In this document: positions 1 through 9,273 of the stretch, piece by piece
Position numbering within the stretch: the first letter of the stretch is position 1
Layout of the letters: each line of letters begins with the position of its first letter
Assembly: GCA_029259115.1 (NCBI GenBank)
Contig: JAPDJO010000076.1
Location: 1 to 64,000, forward strand
Direction of reading: 5' to 3'
DNA length: 64,000 nucleotides
From: Thermoplasmatota archaeon
GTDB taxonomy: Archaea > Thermoplasmatota > E2 > DHVEG-1 > B18-G2
Translations under genes and position numbers: made by a program
The notes under the pieces: generated by a model
Seen by the model: the letters and a program-made list of their open reading frames with translations, nothing else
The model's database searches: none
What the model was told of the DNA's origin: nothing

Positions 1-1635
1 GGAATATGTCACCAGGTTCATCTGGAGAGATTTGCTGTACCAGGAAAGACCCTTCTTGGCTCAGACTCTCATACTCCAACAGCTGGCGGAATAGGGATGC
101 TTGCAATAGGGGCGGGAGGTTTAGATGTAGCATGTGCGATGGCTGGTGAACCCTTCTACCTGAAGATGCCAAAGGTAGTGAATGTCTATCTTGAGGGAGA
201 ACTTCCGCCGTTTGTTTCAGCAAAAGATGTTATACTCGAAGTCCTCAGGAGAATAGGTGTGAAAGGCGCTGTTAACAAAGTTCTTGAATACACCGGTCCT
301 GGAGTTAAAACCCTGAATGTTCCCGAGAGGGCAACAATAACAAACATGGGAACGGAGACGGGAGCAACCACGAGCATATTTCCGAGCGATGAGATCACAA
401 AGAAGTTCATGGAGGCGCAGGGCAGAGGAGACCAGTGGATTGAGCTAAAGCCAGATGAGGATGCCGAGTATGACGAGAAAATAGAGATAAACCTGAGCGA
501 ATTAGAACCACTCATTGCTCTTCCACACTCGCCAGGCAATGTAAAGCCAGTTAGTGAGGTCGAGGGCATACCTGTAGATCAGGTCTGTATCGGAAGCTGT
601 ACCAATTCGTCTCTCAGAGACATGAAGGTTGTTGCGAACCTTCTCAAGGGGAGAAAGGTTCATCCAAGAGTCAGTCTAACCATATCTCCCGGCTCAAGAC
701 AGGTCGTTCTGCATCTGATAGAATCGAGAGAGCTTTCTTATATCGTTGAGGCGGGAGCAAGAATTCTTGAGAACGCATGTGGACCATGTATAGGTATGGG
801 CCAGGCCCCACCTACTGATGGTGTATCCGTGAGAACGTTCAACAGGAACTTCCTGGGAAGATCTGGAACAAAGAGCGCAAAGGTTTATCTTGCATCTCCA
901 GAGACAGCGGTTGCATGTGCAGTCTTTGGAGAGATAACCGACCCGAGAAAGCTCGGTGAGTATCCAAAGATAGAGCTCCCGGAGAGGTTCATCATAGATG
1001 ATAGCATGATAATTCCTCCTCCAGAGGATGGGAGCAAGGTCGAGATAATAAGAGGGCCAAACATCAAACCACTTCCTGAGTTCAAGCCACTGCCCGAGAA
1101 ACTTGAGGGAGAGGTGCTGATAAAGGTTGGCGATGATATAACTACAGATCACATAATGCCAGCTGGAGCAAAGATTCTGCCATTGAGGAGCAACATACCT
1201 GAGATCTCGAAACACGTCTTCGAAGTCGTTGATCCGAACTTCTACAGCAGAGCCATGGAGAAGGGTGGAGGATTCATCATAGGTGGCGAAAATTACGGTC
1301 AGGGCTCAAGCAGAGAGCATGCGGCGCTTGCGCCGAAGTATCTCGGAGTCAAAGCGGTTATAGCAAAGTCATTTGCAAGGATACATCTCGCTAATTTGAT
1401 CAACTTCGGAATTGTTCCACTGCTCTTCGAGAACAAGGACGATTATGACAAGATAGAGCAGAACGATAAGCTGGAAATTGACTTATCAACGCTTGAGCAG
1501 GGAAAGGTCATTGCAAGGAATGTGAGCAAGAATGTTGAGATACCTCTTGTGCACACTCTGAGTAGGAGGGATATTACCATCCTGAAGGCGGGAGGTAAGT
1601 TGCTGTATATTAGGAATAAGCAGGAGGTGAGTTAG
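1..1635 (+). CDS. acnA: Aconitate hydratase (5'-truncated by window edge)
   Basis: Frame is open from base 1 (GICHQVHLERFAVPGKTLLGSDSHTPTAGGIGM...); aconitase motifs CIGSCTNSS, ACGPCIGMGQ, GENYGQGSSREHAA. Confidence 0.95.
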   Translation, partial: GICHQVHLERFAVPGKTLLGSDSHTPTAGGIGMLAIGAGGLDVACAMAGEPFYLKMPKVVNVYLEGELPPFVSAKDVILEVLRRIGVKGAVNKVLEYTGPGVKTLNVPERATITNMGTETGATTSIFPSDEITKKFMEAQGRGDQWIELKPDEDAEYDEKIEINLSELEPLIALPHSPGNVKPVSEVEGIPVDQVCIGSCTNSSLRDMKVVANLLKGRKVHPRVSLTISPGSRQVVLHLIESRELSYIVEAGARILENACGPCIGMGQAPPTDGVSVRTFNRNFLGRSGTKSAKVYLASPETAVACAVFGEITDPRKLGEYPKIELPERFIIDDSMIIPPPEDGSKVEIIRGPNIKPLPEFKPLPEKLEGEVLIKVGDDITTDHIMPAGAKILPLRSNIPEISKHVFEVVDPNFYSRAMEKGGGFIIGGENYGQGSSREHAALAPKYLGVKAVIAKSFARIHLANLINFGIVPLLFENKDDYDKIEQNDKLEIDLSTLEQGKVIARNVSKNVEIPLVHTLSRRDITILKAGGKLLYIRNKQEVS

Positions 1636-2919
1636 TTGGCGCAGAGAGGAATTAGAGAGTATCACGCCAAGAAGATGCTGGCAAAATACCTGCCTGAGTT
1701 CTCAAACGGCAAATTCTCGATACCCGATAAATTCGCTCTGGTAACTCCGGAGAAATCTATAGATGAGGTTGCAAAAGAAAACCCATGGATCAAGGAAGAG
1801 AAACTCGTTGTCAAGCCGGACCAGCTCTTTGGAAAGAGAGGGAAGCATGGTCTTATACTGCTGAATGCAACCTTTGATCAGGCAAAGAAGTGGATTGAGG
1901 AAAGGATGGGCAAGGAAGTAACAATCGGAAAGGTAACTGGCAAGCTTACTCACTTCCTTATAGAACCATACGTTGAACATGACAAGGAATACTATGTTGC
2001 TATCAAAGATGATAGAGAATGTGATCACATCTACTTCTCCACGGCTGGCGGCGTAGACATAGAGGAGAACTGGGACAAAGTTCTGACCATAGATGTTCCG
2101 ATAGACAAGGAGATAGATGATGTTGATGTCAGAGGAGTGATTTCAAAACAACTATCCGGAAAGGAACTCGATACCATTGAAGAATTCATCAAATCCCTTT
2201 ACAAATTCTACAAAGAACTCTTCTACACGTTCCTGGAGTTAAATCCGTTCACCATCGTTGATGGCAGTAAGATCATTCCTCTTGATACCGTAGCGAGACT
2301 CGATGATACCGCAATGTTCTGGATGGCAAAGAAGTGGGGAGATATAGAGTTTCCAGCTCCATTTGGAAGAGAGCTTACTCCAGAAGAAAAGTACATCAAG
2401 GAACTGGATGAGAAATCTGGTGCAAGCTTGAAACTGACAATCCTCAATCCAAAGGGTAGAGTATGGACGATGGTTGCAGGAGGAGGAGCAAGTGTAATTT
2501 ATGCTGATACGATTGTTGACCTCGGTTATGGCAAGGAGCTTGCGAACTATGGTGAGTACAGCGGAAACCCAACGACAGATGAGACCTACGAGTATGCAAA
2601 GACAATCCTTGACCTCATGACCAGAGAAAAGGATCCGAGGGGCAAGATACTGATAATTGGAGGAGGTATAGCGAACTTCACGGATGTTGCGAAGACATTC
2701 GAGGGAATAGTCAAAGCAATAAGAGAGTACAAGGACAAACTCAAGGAGCACAATGTTAAGATATATGTCAGGAGAGGAGGTCCTAACTACCAGGAAGGTC
2801 TCAGGATGATGAGGGAACTTGGAGAGGAACTCGGAATACCTATAGAGGTTTATGGTCCGGAGCTTCACATGACGAGAGTTGTCAAACTCGCTCTTGAGGG
2901 CGAGGGAGGTGGTAAGTGA
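1636..2919 (+). CDS. aclB: ATP-citrate lyase, ATP-grasp/citrate-binding subunit (AclB-like)
   Basis: Resembles N-terminal part of ACL (REYHAKKMLAKYL, IEPYVEHDKEYYVAI, VAGGGASVIYADTIVDLGYGKELANYGEYSGNPT); TTG start directly after aconitase stop. Confidence 0.9.
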   Translation: MAQRGIREYHAKKMLAKYLPEFSNGKFSIPDKFALVTPEKSIDEVAKENPWIKEEKLVVKPDQLFGKRGKHGLILLNATFDQAKKWIEERMGKEVTIGKVTGKLTHFLIEPYVEHDKEYYVAIKDDRECDHIYFSTAGGVDIEENWDKVLTIDVPIDKEIDDVDVRGVISKQLSGKELDTIEEFIKSLYKFYKELFYTFLELNPFTIVDGSKIIPLDTVARLDDTAMFWMAKKWGDIEFPAPFGRELTPEEKYIKELDEKSGASLKLTILNPKGRVWTMVAGGGASVIYADTIVDLGYGKELANYGEYSGNPTTDETYEYAKTILDLMTREKDPRGKILIIGGGIANFTDVAKTFEGIVKAIREYKDKLKEHNVKIYVRRGGPNYQEGLRMMRELGEELGIPIEVYGPELHMTRVVKLALEGEGGGK

Positions 2920-4790
2920 TGAGAAAACTTCCAGATTATGAGTTGTTCGACAGGGATACTCAGGCAATAGTTTATGGAAATCAGCAGAGAGCTGTTCAGA
3001 GGATGCTTGACTATGATTATCTTTGCAGAAGAGAGAAACCATCAGTTGCTGCGGTTATAGATCCAACGAGAGAGGGTTACATGAAAGTATTCTTTGGAGC
3101 AAAAGAGATTCTCATCCCGATTTACAGGAGCATACAGGATGCTGTTGAGAGGCATCCAAATGCGGATGTCATGGTAAATTTTGCATCATACAGATCAGCG
3201 TATCCAACAACAAAGGAAGCATTGGAGACAGATACGATAAGAACTGTAGCAGTCATAGCAGAAGGCGTTCCAGAGAGATATGAGAGAGAACTTGCCTATC
3301 TGGCAAAGAAGAAGAACAAGTGGATTATTGGTCCAGCAACTGTTGGAGGATTAAAAGCTGGTGCTTTCAAGATAGGTAACACCGGAGGAGCCATAGATAA
3401 CCTGAAATCTCTCAAGCTTTACAGACCAGGCTCTGCCGGTCTGGTTACAGTATCTGGAGGAATGGTCAATGAGATGTTCAACATTCTACATCAGAATAGC
3501 GATGGAGTGTATGAGGGTATAGCCATAGGAGGAGACAGATATCCAGGTTCAACACTTGTTGATCATCTTCTGAGGTACGAGAAGAATCCAGAAATCAAGT
3601 TCATGGTGATGCTCGGAGAGGTCGGAGGAACAAAGGAATATGAAGTCGTCGAAGCACTCGAGAAAGGATTGATAACCAAACCTCTGGTAGCATGGGTAAC
3701 TGGAACATGTGCAAAGGTATTCCCCGGAGAGGTTCAGTTTGGACACGCAGGCGCAAGAGCCGGCGCCGAGCGGGAGAGCGCAGATGCAAAGAACGAAGCA
3801 CTGAGAGAGGCGGGAGCAATAGTTCCGAACTCATTTGATGAGATTGGTGAAAAGATAAAAGAGGTTTACCTGAAACTAAAGAAGGAGGGTAAGATAAAGG
3901 AAATCAAGGAAATCGAGCCACCGGTTGTTCCAATGGATTATGATGTTGCCCTGAAGAGAGGTCTTATAAGGAAACCAACGAACTTCATCTGCACCATATC
4001 AAATGACAGGGGAGAGGAACTCCTCTATGCGGGTATACCGATAAGCAAGGTCATAGAGGACGACATTGGAATAGGTGGGGTCATTGGATTACTGTGGTTC
4101 AAGAAATTGCTCCCGGATTATGCAAGAAAGTTCATTGAACTTGTTCTGATGATAACTGCAGACCATGGACCATGTGTAAGTGGAGCGCACAATGCCATAA
4201 TCACCGCGAGAGCAGGCAAGGACATTATAGATTCGCTTGTTTCGGGATTACTCACCATAGGTCCAAGATTTGGTGGAGCGATATCAGATGCTGCCAAGTA
4301 TTTCAAGGATGCTTACGAGAGGGGTCTCAAACCAGAAGAATTCGTTAACGAGATGAAGGCAAAGGGAATCTACATTCCTGGTATAGGTCACAGAGTAAAG
4401 AGCATTCATAATCCGGATAAGAGAGTCGAATTACTCAAAAAGTTCGCATATAAGCACTTCCCGGGGACAGATTTACTCAACTATGCTCTGGAAGTCGAGA
4501 AGATAACAACCGCAAAGAGAGCGAATCTGATTCTCAATGTAGATGGCTGTATAGGAGTGCTGTTCGTTGACCTGATGAAGAGCTGTGGACTCTTCACAGA
4601 CAAGGAAATCGATGAGTTCATAAACATGGGTGGATTGAATGCGCTGTTCGTGGTGGGAAGAAGCATAGGATTCATAGGTCATGCCTTGGATCAGAAGAGG
4701 CAGAAAGCGAGACTTTACAGACATCCGTACGATGATGTGCTGTACCTCTCTCCAGAGGAAGAGAAGGAGTATTTTGGAGGTGGAGAATAA
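2916..4790 (+). CDS. aclA: ATP-citrate lyase, CoA-ligase/citryl-CoA lyase subunit (AclA-like)
   Basis: GHAGARAGAERESADAKNEALREAGA (phosphohistidine region) and citrate-synthase-like C-terminus (HGPCVSGAHNAIITARAGKD, GIGHRVKSIHNPDKRVELLK); ATGA overlap with aclB. Confidence 0.93.
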   Translation: MMRKLPDYELFDRDTQAIVYGNQQRAVQRMLDYDYLCRREKPSVAAVIDPTREGYMKVFFGAKEILIPIYRSIQDAVERHPNADVMVNFASYRSAYPTTKEALETDTIRTVAVIAEGVPERYERELAYLAKKKNKWIIGPATVGGLKAGAFKIGNTGGAIDNLKSLKLYRPGSAGLVTVSGGMVNEMFNILHQNSDGVYEGIAIGGDRYPGSTLVDHLLRYEKNPEIKFMVMLGEVGGTKEYEVVEALEKGLITKPLVAWVTGTCAKVFPGEVQFGHAGARAGAERESADAKNEALREAGAIVPNSFDEIGEKIKEVYLKLKKEGKIKEIKEIEPPVVPMDYDVALKRGLIRKPTNFICTISNDRGEELLYAGIPISKVIEDDIGIGGVIGLLWFKKLLPDYARKFIELVLMITADHGPCVSGAHNAIITARAGKDIIDSLVSGLLTIGPRFGGAISDAAKYFKDAYERGLKPEEFVNEMKAKGIYIPGIGHRVKSIHNPDKRVELLKKFAYKHFPGTDLLNYALEVEKITTAKRANLILNVDGCIGVLFVDLMKSCGLFTDKEIDEFINMGGLNALFVVGRSIGFIGHALDQKRQKARLYRHPYDDVLYLSPEEEKEYFGGGE

Positions 4791-6017
4791 ATGGCAATAG
4801 ATGTTGAGAAGTATAGGGAACAGATCGAGAGAGCAAAGGAGCACTTTGAAAAACTCATCATAGAGCAACTCGAGAGAATCGAGAGAATGAAACAGGCTGA
4901 GGACTGGATTGATTACTCAAAGGTCAAACCAATAATCATTGGCGTCGTCGGAGGAGATGGTATAGGACCATATATATGCAGGCACGCAAGAACGGTTCTT
5001 GAATTCTTGTTAAAGGATGAGATAGAAAACGGCAAGATAGAAATCAGAGACATAGAGGGACTAACCATAGAGAACAGAGCAAAGGTTGGGAAAGCGATAC
5101 CCGATGATGTTCTGGAAGAGATCAAGAAATGCCATGTTATACTCAAAGGACCAACAACTACTCCAAAGAAGGGTGATCCCTGGCCAAACATAGAGAGCGC
5201 TAATGTTGCAATGAGAAGAGAACTTGATCTCTTCGCGAATGTCAGGCCTGTAAAAATACCACAGGAAGGCATTGACTGGGTCTTTTTCAGAGAAAATACA
5301 GAGGGAGCATACATCTTGGGAAGCAAGGGAATAAATGTTACCGAAGACCTCGCAATGGACTTCAAGGTGATAACAACTCAGGGTGCTGAGAGGATAATAA
5401 GACTGGCTTTTGAGTATGCAAAGAAGAACAACATAAACAGGGTTACTGTTGTAACCAAGGCGAATGTGGTGAAGACAACCGATGGAAAATTCCTGGAAAT
5501 CGCCGAAAAGGTGGCAAAGGATTATCCTGAAGTAAAATGGGATGACTGGTTCATAGATATCATGACCGCGAAGCTCCTTGATCCAGCCAGAAGGAAGGAC
5601 TTCAGGGTCATTGTTCTTCCGAATCTGTATGGAGACATTATAACTGATGAAGCCGCACAGTTGCAGGGAGGCGTTGGTACGGCTGGCGCCGCCAATATAG
5701 GAAAGAGATACGCCATGTTCGAAGCAATCCATGGAACTGCACCGAGAATGGTTCAGGAGGGTAGAGCGATATACGCAGATCCTTCGAGTATACTGAGAGC
5801 AACGGTTATGCTTCTCCAGCACATCGGTTATCAGGAAGAGGCGAAGAGACTCGATATGGCTCTCGATATATGTGGTATCTTTGAGAGGAAGGTAGTGATA
5901 ACAGGGAGATCCGATGGTGCTACGGGAGAAGAGTTTGCGAAGTATGTAATGCAAACAATAGAAGATCCAGAGCTTGAAAAGAAGTGGAAGAAATATCAGG
6001 AGAGCATAGCACAATAA
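4791..6017 (+). CDS. icd: Isocitrate dehydrogenase
   Basis: GDGIGPYICRHAR, FRENTEGAYILGSKG, LPNLYGDIITDEAAQLQGGVGTAGAANIG, FEAIHGTAPR; immediately follows aclA. Confidence 0.92.
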   Translation: MAIDVEKYREQIERAKEHFEKLIIEQLERIERMKQAEDWIDYSKVKPIIIGVVGGDGIGPYICRHARTVLEFLLKDEIENGKIEIRDIEGLTIENRAKVGKAIPDDVLEEIKKCHVILKGPTTTPKKGDPWPNIESANVAMRRELDLFANVRPVKIPQEGIDWVFFRENTEGAYILGSKGINVTEDLAMDFKVITTQGAERIIRLAFEYAKKNNINRVTVVTKANVVKTTDGKFLEIAEKVAKDYPEVKWDDWFIDIMTAKLLDPARRKDFRVIVLPNLYGDIITDEAAQLQGGVGTAGAANIGKRYAMFEAIHGTAPRMVQEGRAIYADPSSILRATVMLLQHIGYQEEAKRLDMALDICGIFERKVVITGRSDGATGEEFAKYVMQTIEDPELEKKWKKYQESIAQ

Positions 6018-6061
6018 ACCTTCTCACTTCTCTATTTTTGGCTAATTTTGAACAGAAGGGT

Positions 6062-6072
6062 TTAAATATATA
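6062..6072 (+). promoter_or_regulatory. Putative archaeal TATA box upstream of the 975-aa protease-like gene
   Basis: tttaaatatat in the AT-rich intergenic gap before the 6131 start. Confidence 0.4.
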
Positions 6073-6130
6073 GAAAAAAATATATATAATGCTACCATAT
6101 CAAGGTTGAAAAATTTGGGGGAAGGAAGTT

Positions 6131-9058
6131 ATGAAGAACGATAAGGTTATTGTAACGATAGGGGTAGTAATCCTATTAATAGCTGCAGTTGGTGTCTACT
6201 TCTACAAACCAGCCGGAGAGAAAGTATTCCTAGCGACTGGAGAGACGTTGAATTTAATGTGTGGAGTAATGAAAGATGTGCCAAGCGCTATAGAAGTATC
6301 AGACTCTAATCCATTCTACGCTTTGATAGCAACTCCTCTGGCTGTGCATTATGATAAGGAAGGTAACAGAGAAGTTATACCCATGTATATCAAGAACATG
6401 TCCAATCCATCTAGAGCTGTCATAAGAACTGAACAGATGGTTGGTAGATTGGTAGATTTGGTGATAGATGGAAAGAAGTCACCCAAAGAAGTTTCACTTG
6501 AATTAGCTGAAAAATATTGGGACAAAAGCGATCTTGCTTTGATAATTAAAAACGATAAGGAGGGCTATGAGGTTGGTTTGGTGGCTACACCAATAGCAAG
6601 CTATCTTTCGATACCTGTCATAGTTACTGATGAGATAGATTCTGATGTTATCGAAACACTTAGCAAACTCAAGGTAAGACATGCTTTAATATGTGGCAAC
6701 CTCTCCACTGATTTATTTAGTCCATACAAGATCGAAACGGCAGATGACGCTTTGAATATAACTTTAAGCCTTGTAGAGGAGAAGTTTGGAGAGGTAAATT
6801 ACATAACAATGACAAATCCACTTGATGCTTGGAGACCAAAGGTGTTGGATAAAGTATTCTACTCTTCGCCTGTTATCGAGTTATGGTCATCCTCCTCAAC
6901 ACAATTATTTAGAATGGCAGTAGGTCTTGTATTACAAAAGACTACGGCAAATTTCTCATTCCGTATCCCTGATGATTATAAGTATGCCTTAGTCAAAGTC
7001 GAAGTTATTAATCTAGATCCGGAGGGGGTTGATGATTTTGGCGATGCAGTTGGCGTGATGGGAGGAATAGTTGATCCAAGCGAACCAAAACTCCTTCGGG
7101 AGGCGGAGTTGCTTAGCTATGGAGTAACCACTGCATCTAATCCTGTAGTAAGGGATGCAACAGGCAAGGTAATTAAGGATAGATTCTACCAAGAGGTTTT
7201 ACTATACGATAGAGGTGGTGCAGAGTACAAATTAAATATAACAGGAAGCTGGCTTTCTAGAAAATCTGGAAGGGTACAAGTCAATGTTGAGGTGGATAAA
7301 CTTGAAAATCCATACTACGCGATGATGAAAGGATTATCTACTGTAACCCCCTATCTAACGGCATATCATAAGGGAATAATATTTGCAAGGCCAGATTTTG
7401 CATTCTATCCAGATGATAATGTCAAAACTTTGAAGGGAGAAAGATGCCCAGGTTACTATTCAGTTAGAAAGAATCCAAAGTTAGCTTATGCTCATAACAT
7501 GCATGTGTTTAACAAGATACACAAACCCTTAAATAAACTCTTGGCAAAGCTTGCGGATATAGACATTTCAACTCCAGATGGACTAAAACAACTCAGAAAT
7601 TACTACAAAGACAATCCAGTCTACATAGCAATAGTTGGAGATGCAGAGATGATGCCAAGAATTGTCTACGATAATTTCTTACTCCCGTTGTCAGAAGATG
7701 CGTTAAATGAGTTGAGCTCATATCTTGGGAGCTATGGTCTTGGGACACCTAGCGATTTTATATATGGTAATATAGATCCAATACCAGGAGACTATTCCAA
7801 TATGGCAAATGATACTTTCAGCTATTATCCATATCAAGAAAATATAGTTGGAAGATTGGCTGGCTGGGATGCACAAGATGTGTGTGCACAGGTCGTAAGA
7901 ACAATCTTCTACTATGATATCATAGAAAAGCTCGGGGATTGGAAGAACAGAGCCACTGTGTTGGTTGGCGGCGGACAAGACTTCCAGAGACCACCTTTAA
8001 GATACTTTATATCTAAATTGACTGGAAATGATGAGGAAGCAGTTAAATTACCGACAGGATTCGGAAAGATAATGATGGAGAGAACCAAGGAGGTAACTCT
8101 AGAACCGCTAGGATTCAATGTAACTACCGCTTATGATTGCGAAGCATCTGCAGCAGGATATAGTGATGAAGCGCTCGACACAATAAAGAAAACATGTCTC
8201 CTTAACAGATTAGTATTCTTTAAAGGCCTTGTGGCCAAATATCTTGGAGAAGATGCTGTAAAAGGAGGAGAATACATGGAGAATAGCAACTTTATATGGG
8301 CAAATGCACATGGTCAGCCACATATGTTTGGTATGCCCGGACCATCGATACTTGGTTTAGGATTTGGTGGGCCAGTAATGAGATGGATACTAGAAAGAGC
8401 GTTATCATGTATAGATGGTGGCTTTTTCGGACCAGGATTTTCTCTATCGGCAGTTGGAGACTATACTCCAAGAAGAGTATCAGAAATGAACTTAGGACCA
8501 TCTGTTATGTGGATAGATAGCTGTCTGTGTGGAAAAATAGGCGGAGTTTATCCACAAAACTCTATATCTATGGCATTCATTCATGCTGGAGTAAATGCTC
8601 TAATCTCTTCTCCAATGGAGTCAAACATAGCAGGAGGATACCTTGAACCAAAGAAACACCTATACGATACACCTTGGTCCGTTGCTAGGGCTTACCTCAA
8701 TGCCACAAGAAATGCAAAGAAGGGCATCTATCCAGAACCACACTTTGGTTACATGCTATTTGAAGATCTATGTAAAGAGTTGGCAAAGAATGCAACCATA
8801 GGATTAGCACTCAGAAATGCTAGAAATGCATATCTACCAAAGGACGCAAATTCAACATTCTGGTGGTCTCCACCTCTAGTGACTACTGGCAATCCTCTAC
8901 TTGATCTTAAGCTATTCAAAGAGAGACAAACAAAATTCAAAGAAATGTTTGGTACCGAGAAAACAAAAGTTCTACCAAACAAGTACTTTGAATTCCAGGA
9001 GTGGTGCCTTTACGGAGATCCAGCATTTAACCCATATGTGCCTGGAGAGGCTAGCTAA
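6131..9058 (+). CDS. Membrane-anchored C25 (gingipain)-like clan CD peptidase
   Basis: N-terminal TM anchor; PVYIAIVGDAEMMPRI, putative His in WANAHGQPH, putative Cys in MWIDSCLCGK, C-terminal LYGDPAFNPYVPG resembling the C25 L.GDP motif. Confidence 0.65.
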   Translation: MKNDKVIVTIGVVILLIAAVGVYFYKPAGEKVFLATGETLNLMCGVMKDVPSAIEVSDSNPFYALIATPLAVHYDKEGNREVIPMYIKNMSNPSRAVIRTEQMVGRLVDLVIDGKKSPKEVSLELAEKYWDKSDLALIIKNDKEGYEVGLVATPIASYLSIPVIVTDEIDSDVIETLSKLKVRHALICGNLSTDLFSPYKIETADDALNITLSLVEEKFGEVNYITMTNPLDAWRPKVLDKVFYSSPVIELWSSSSTQLFRMAVGLVLQKTTANFSFRIPDDYKYALVKVEVINLDPEGVDDFGDAVGVMGGIVDPSEPKLLREAELLSYGVTTASNPVVRDATGKVIKDRFYQEVLLYDRGGAEYKLNITGSWLSRKSGRVQVNVEVDKLENPYYAMMKGLSTVTPYLTAYHKGIIFARPDFAFYPDDNVKTLKGERCPGYYSVRKNPKLAYAHNMHVFNKIHKPLNKLLAKLADIDISTPDGLKQLRNYYKDNPVYIAIVGDAEMMPRIVYDNFLLPLSEDALNELSSYLGSYGLGTPSDFIYGNIDPIPGDYSNMANDTFSYYPYQENIVGRLAGWDAQDVCAQVVRTIFYYDIIEKLGDWKNRATVLVGGGQDFQRPPLRYFISKLTGNDEEAVKLPTGFGKIMMERTKEVTLEPLGFNVTTAYDCEASAAGYSDEALDTIKKTCLLNRLVFFKGLVAKYLGEDAVKGGEYMENSNFIWANAHGQPHMFGMPGPSILGLGFGGPVMRWILERALSCIDGGFFGPGFSLSAVGDYTPRRVSEMNLGPSVMWIDSCLCGKIGGVYPQNSISMAFIHAGVNALISSPMESNIAGGYLEPKKHLYDTPWSVARAYLNATRNAKKGIYPEPHFGYMLFEDLCKELAKNATIGLALRNARNAYLPKDANSTFWWSPPLVTTGNPLLDLKLFKERQTKFKEMFGTEKTKVLPNKYFEFQEWCLYGDPAFNPYVPGEAS

Positions 9059-9273
9059 AACATCCCTAGTATCTCTTTCTTTCCCAATCTTTTCACATTG
9101 TTTTTTATTGTGTTTGATAAAAGAAGTGCTTTTTATTGACAGCAACTGAACTAACTTATTTTACTCTCAGTACCCTCTTCCATCACATCCTCAAACTGAT
9201 AAAAATAAAGTCAAAAAAGAGAAATTGTTTACTGGTGTGTTATCAAACATAATAGACCATTATCATCTAGTTT

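Noticed and set aside
694-1215. 173-aa minus-strand ORF and other long antisense ORFs (e.g. 2239-3042, 5061-6014)
   Set aside because: They lie fully opposite well-supported TCA enzyme genes; composition looks like antisense translation with no recognisable domains
8292-8520. Overlapping small ORFs on both strands inside the 975-aa protein
   Set aside because: Internal to a long supported reading frame, no independent evidence
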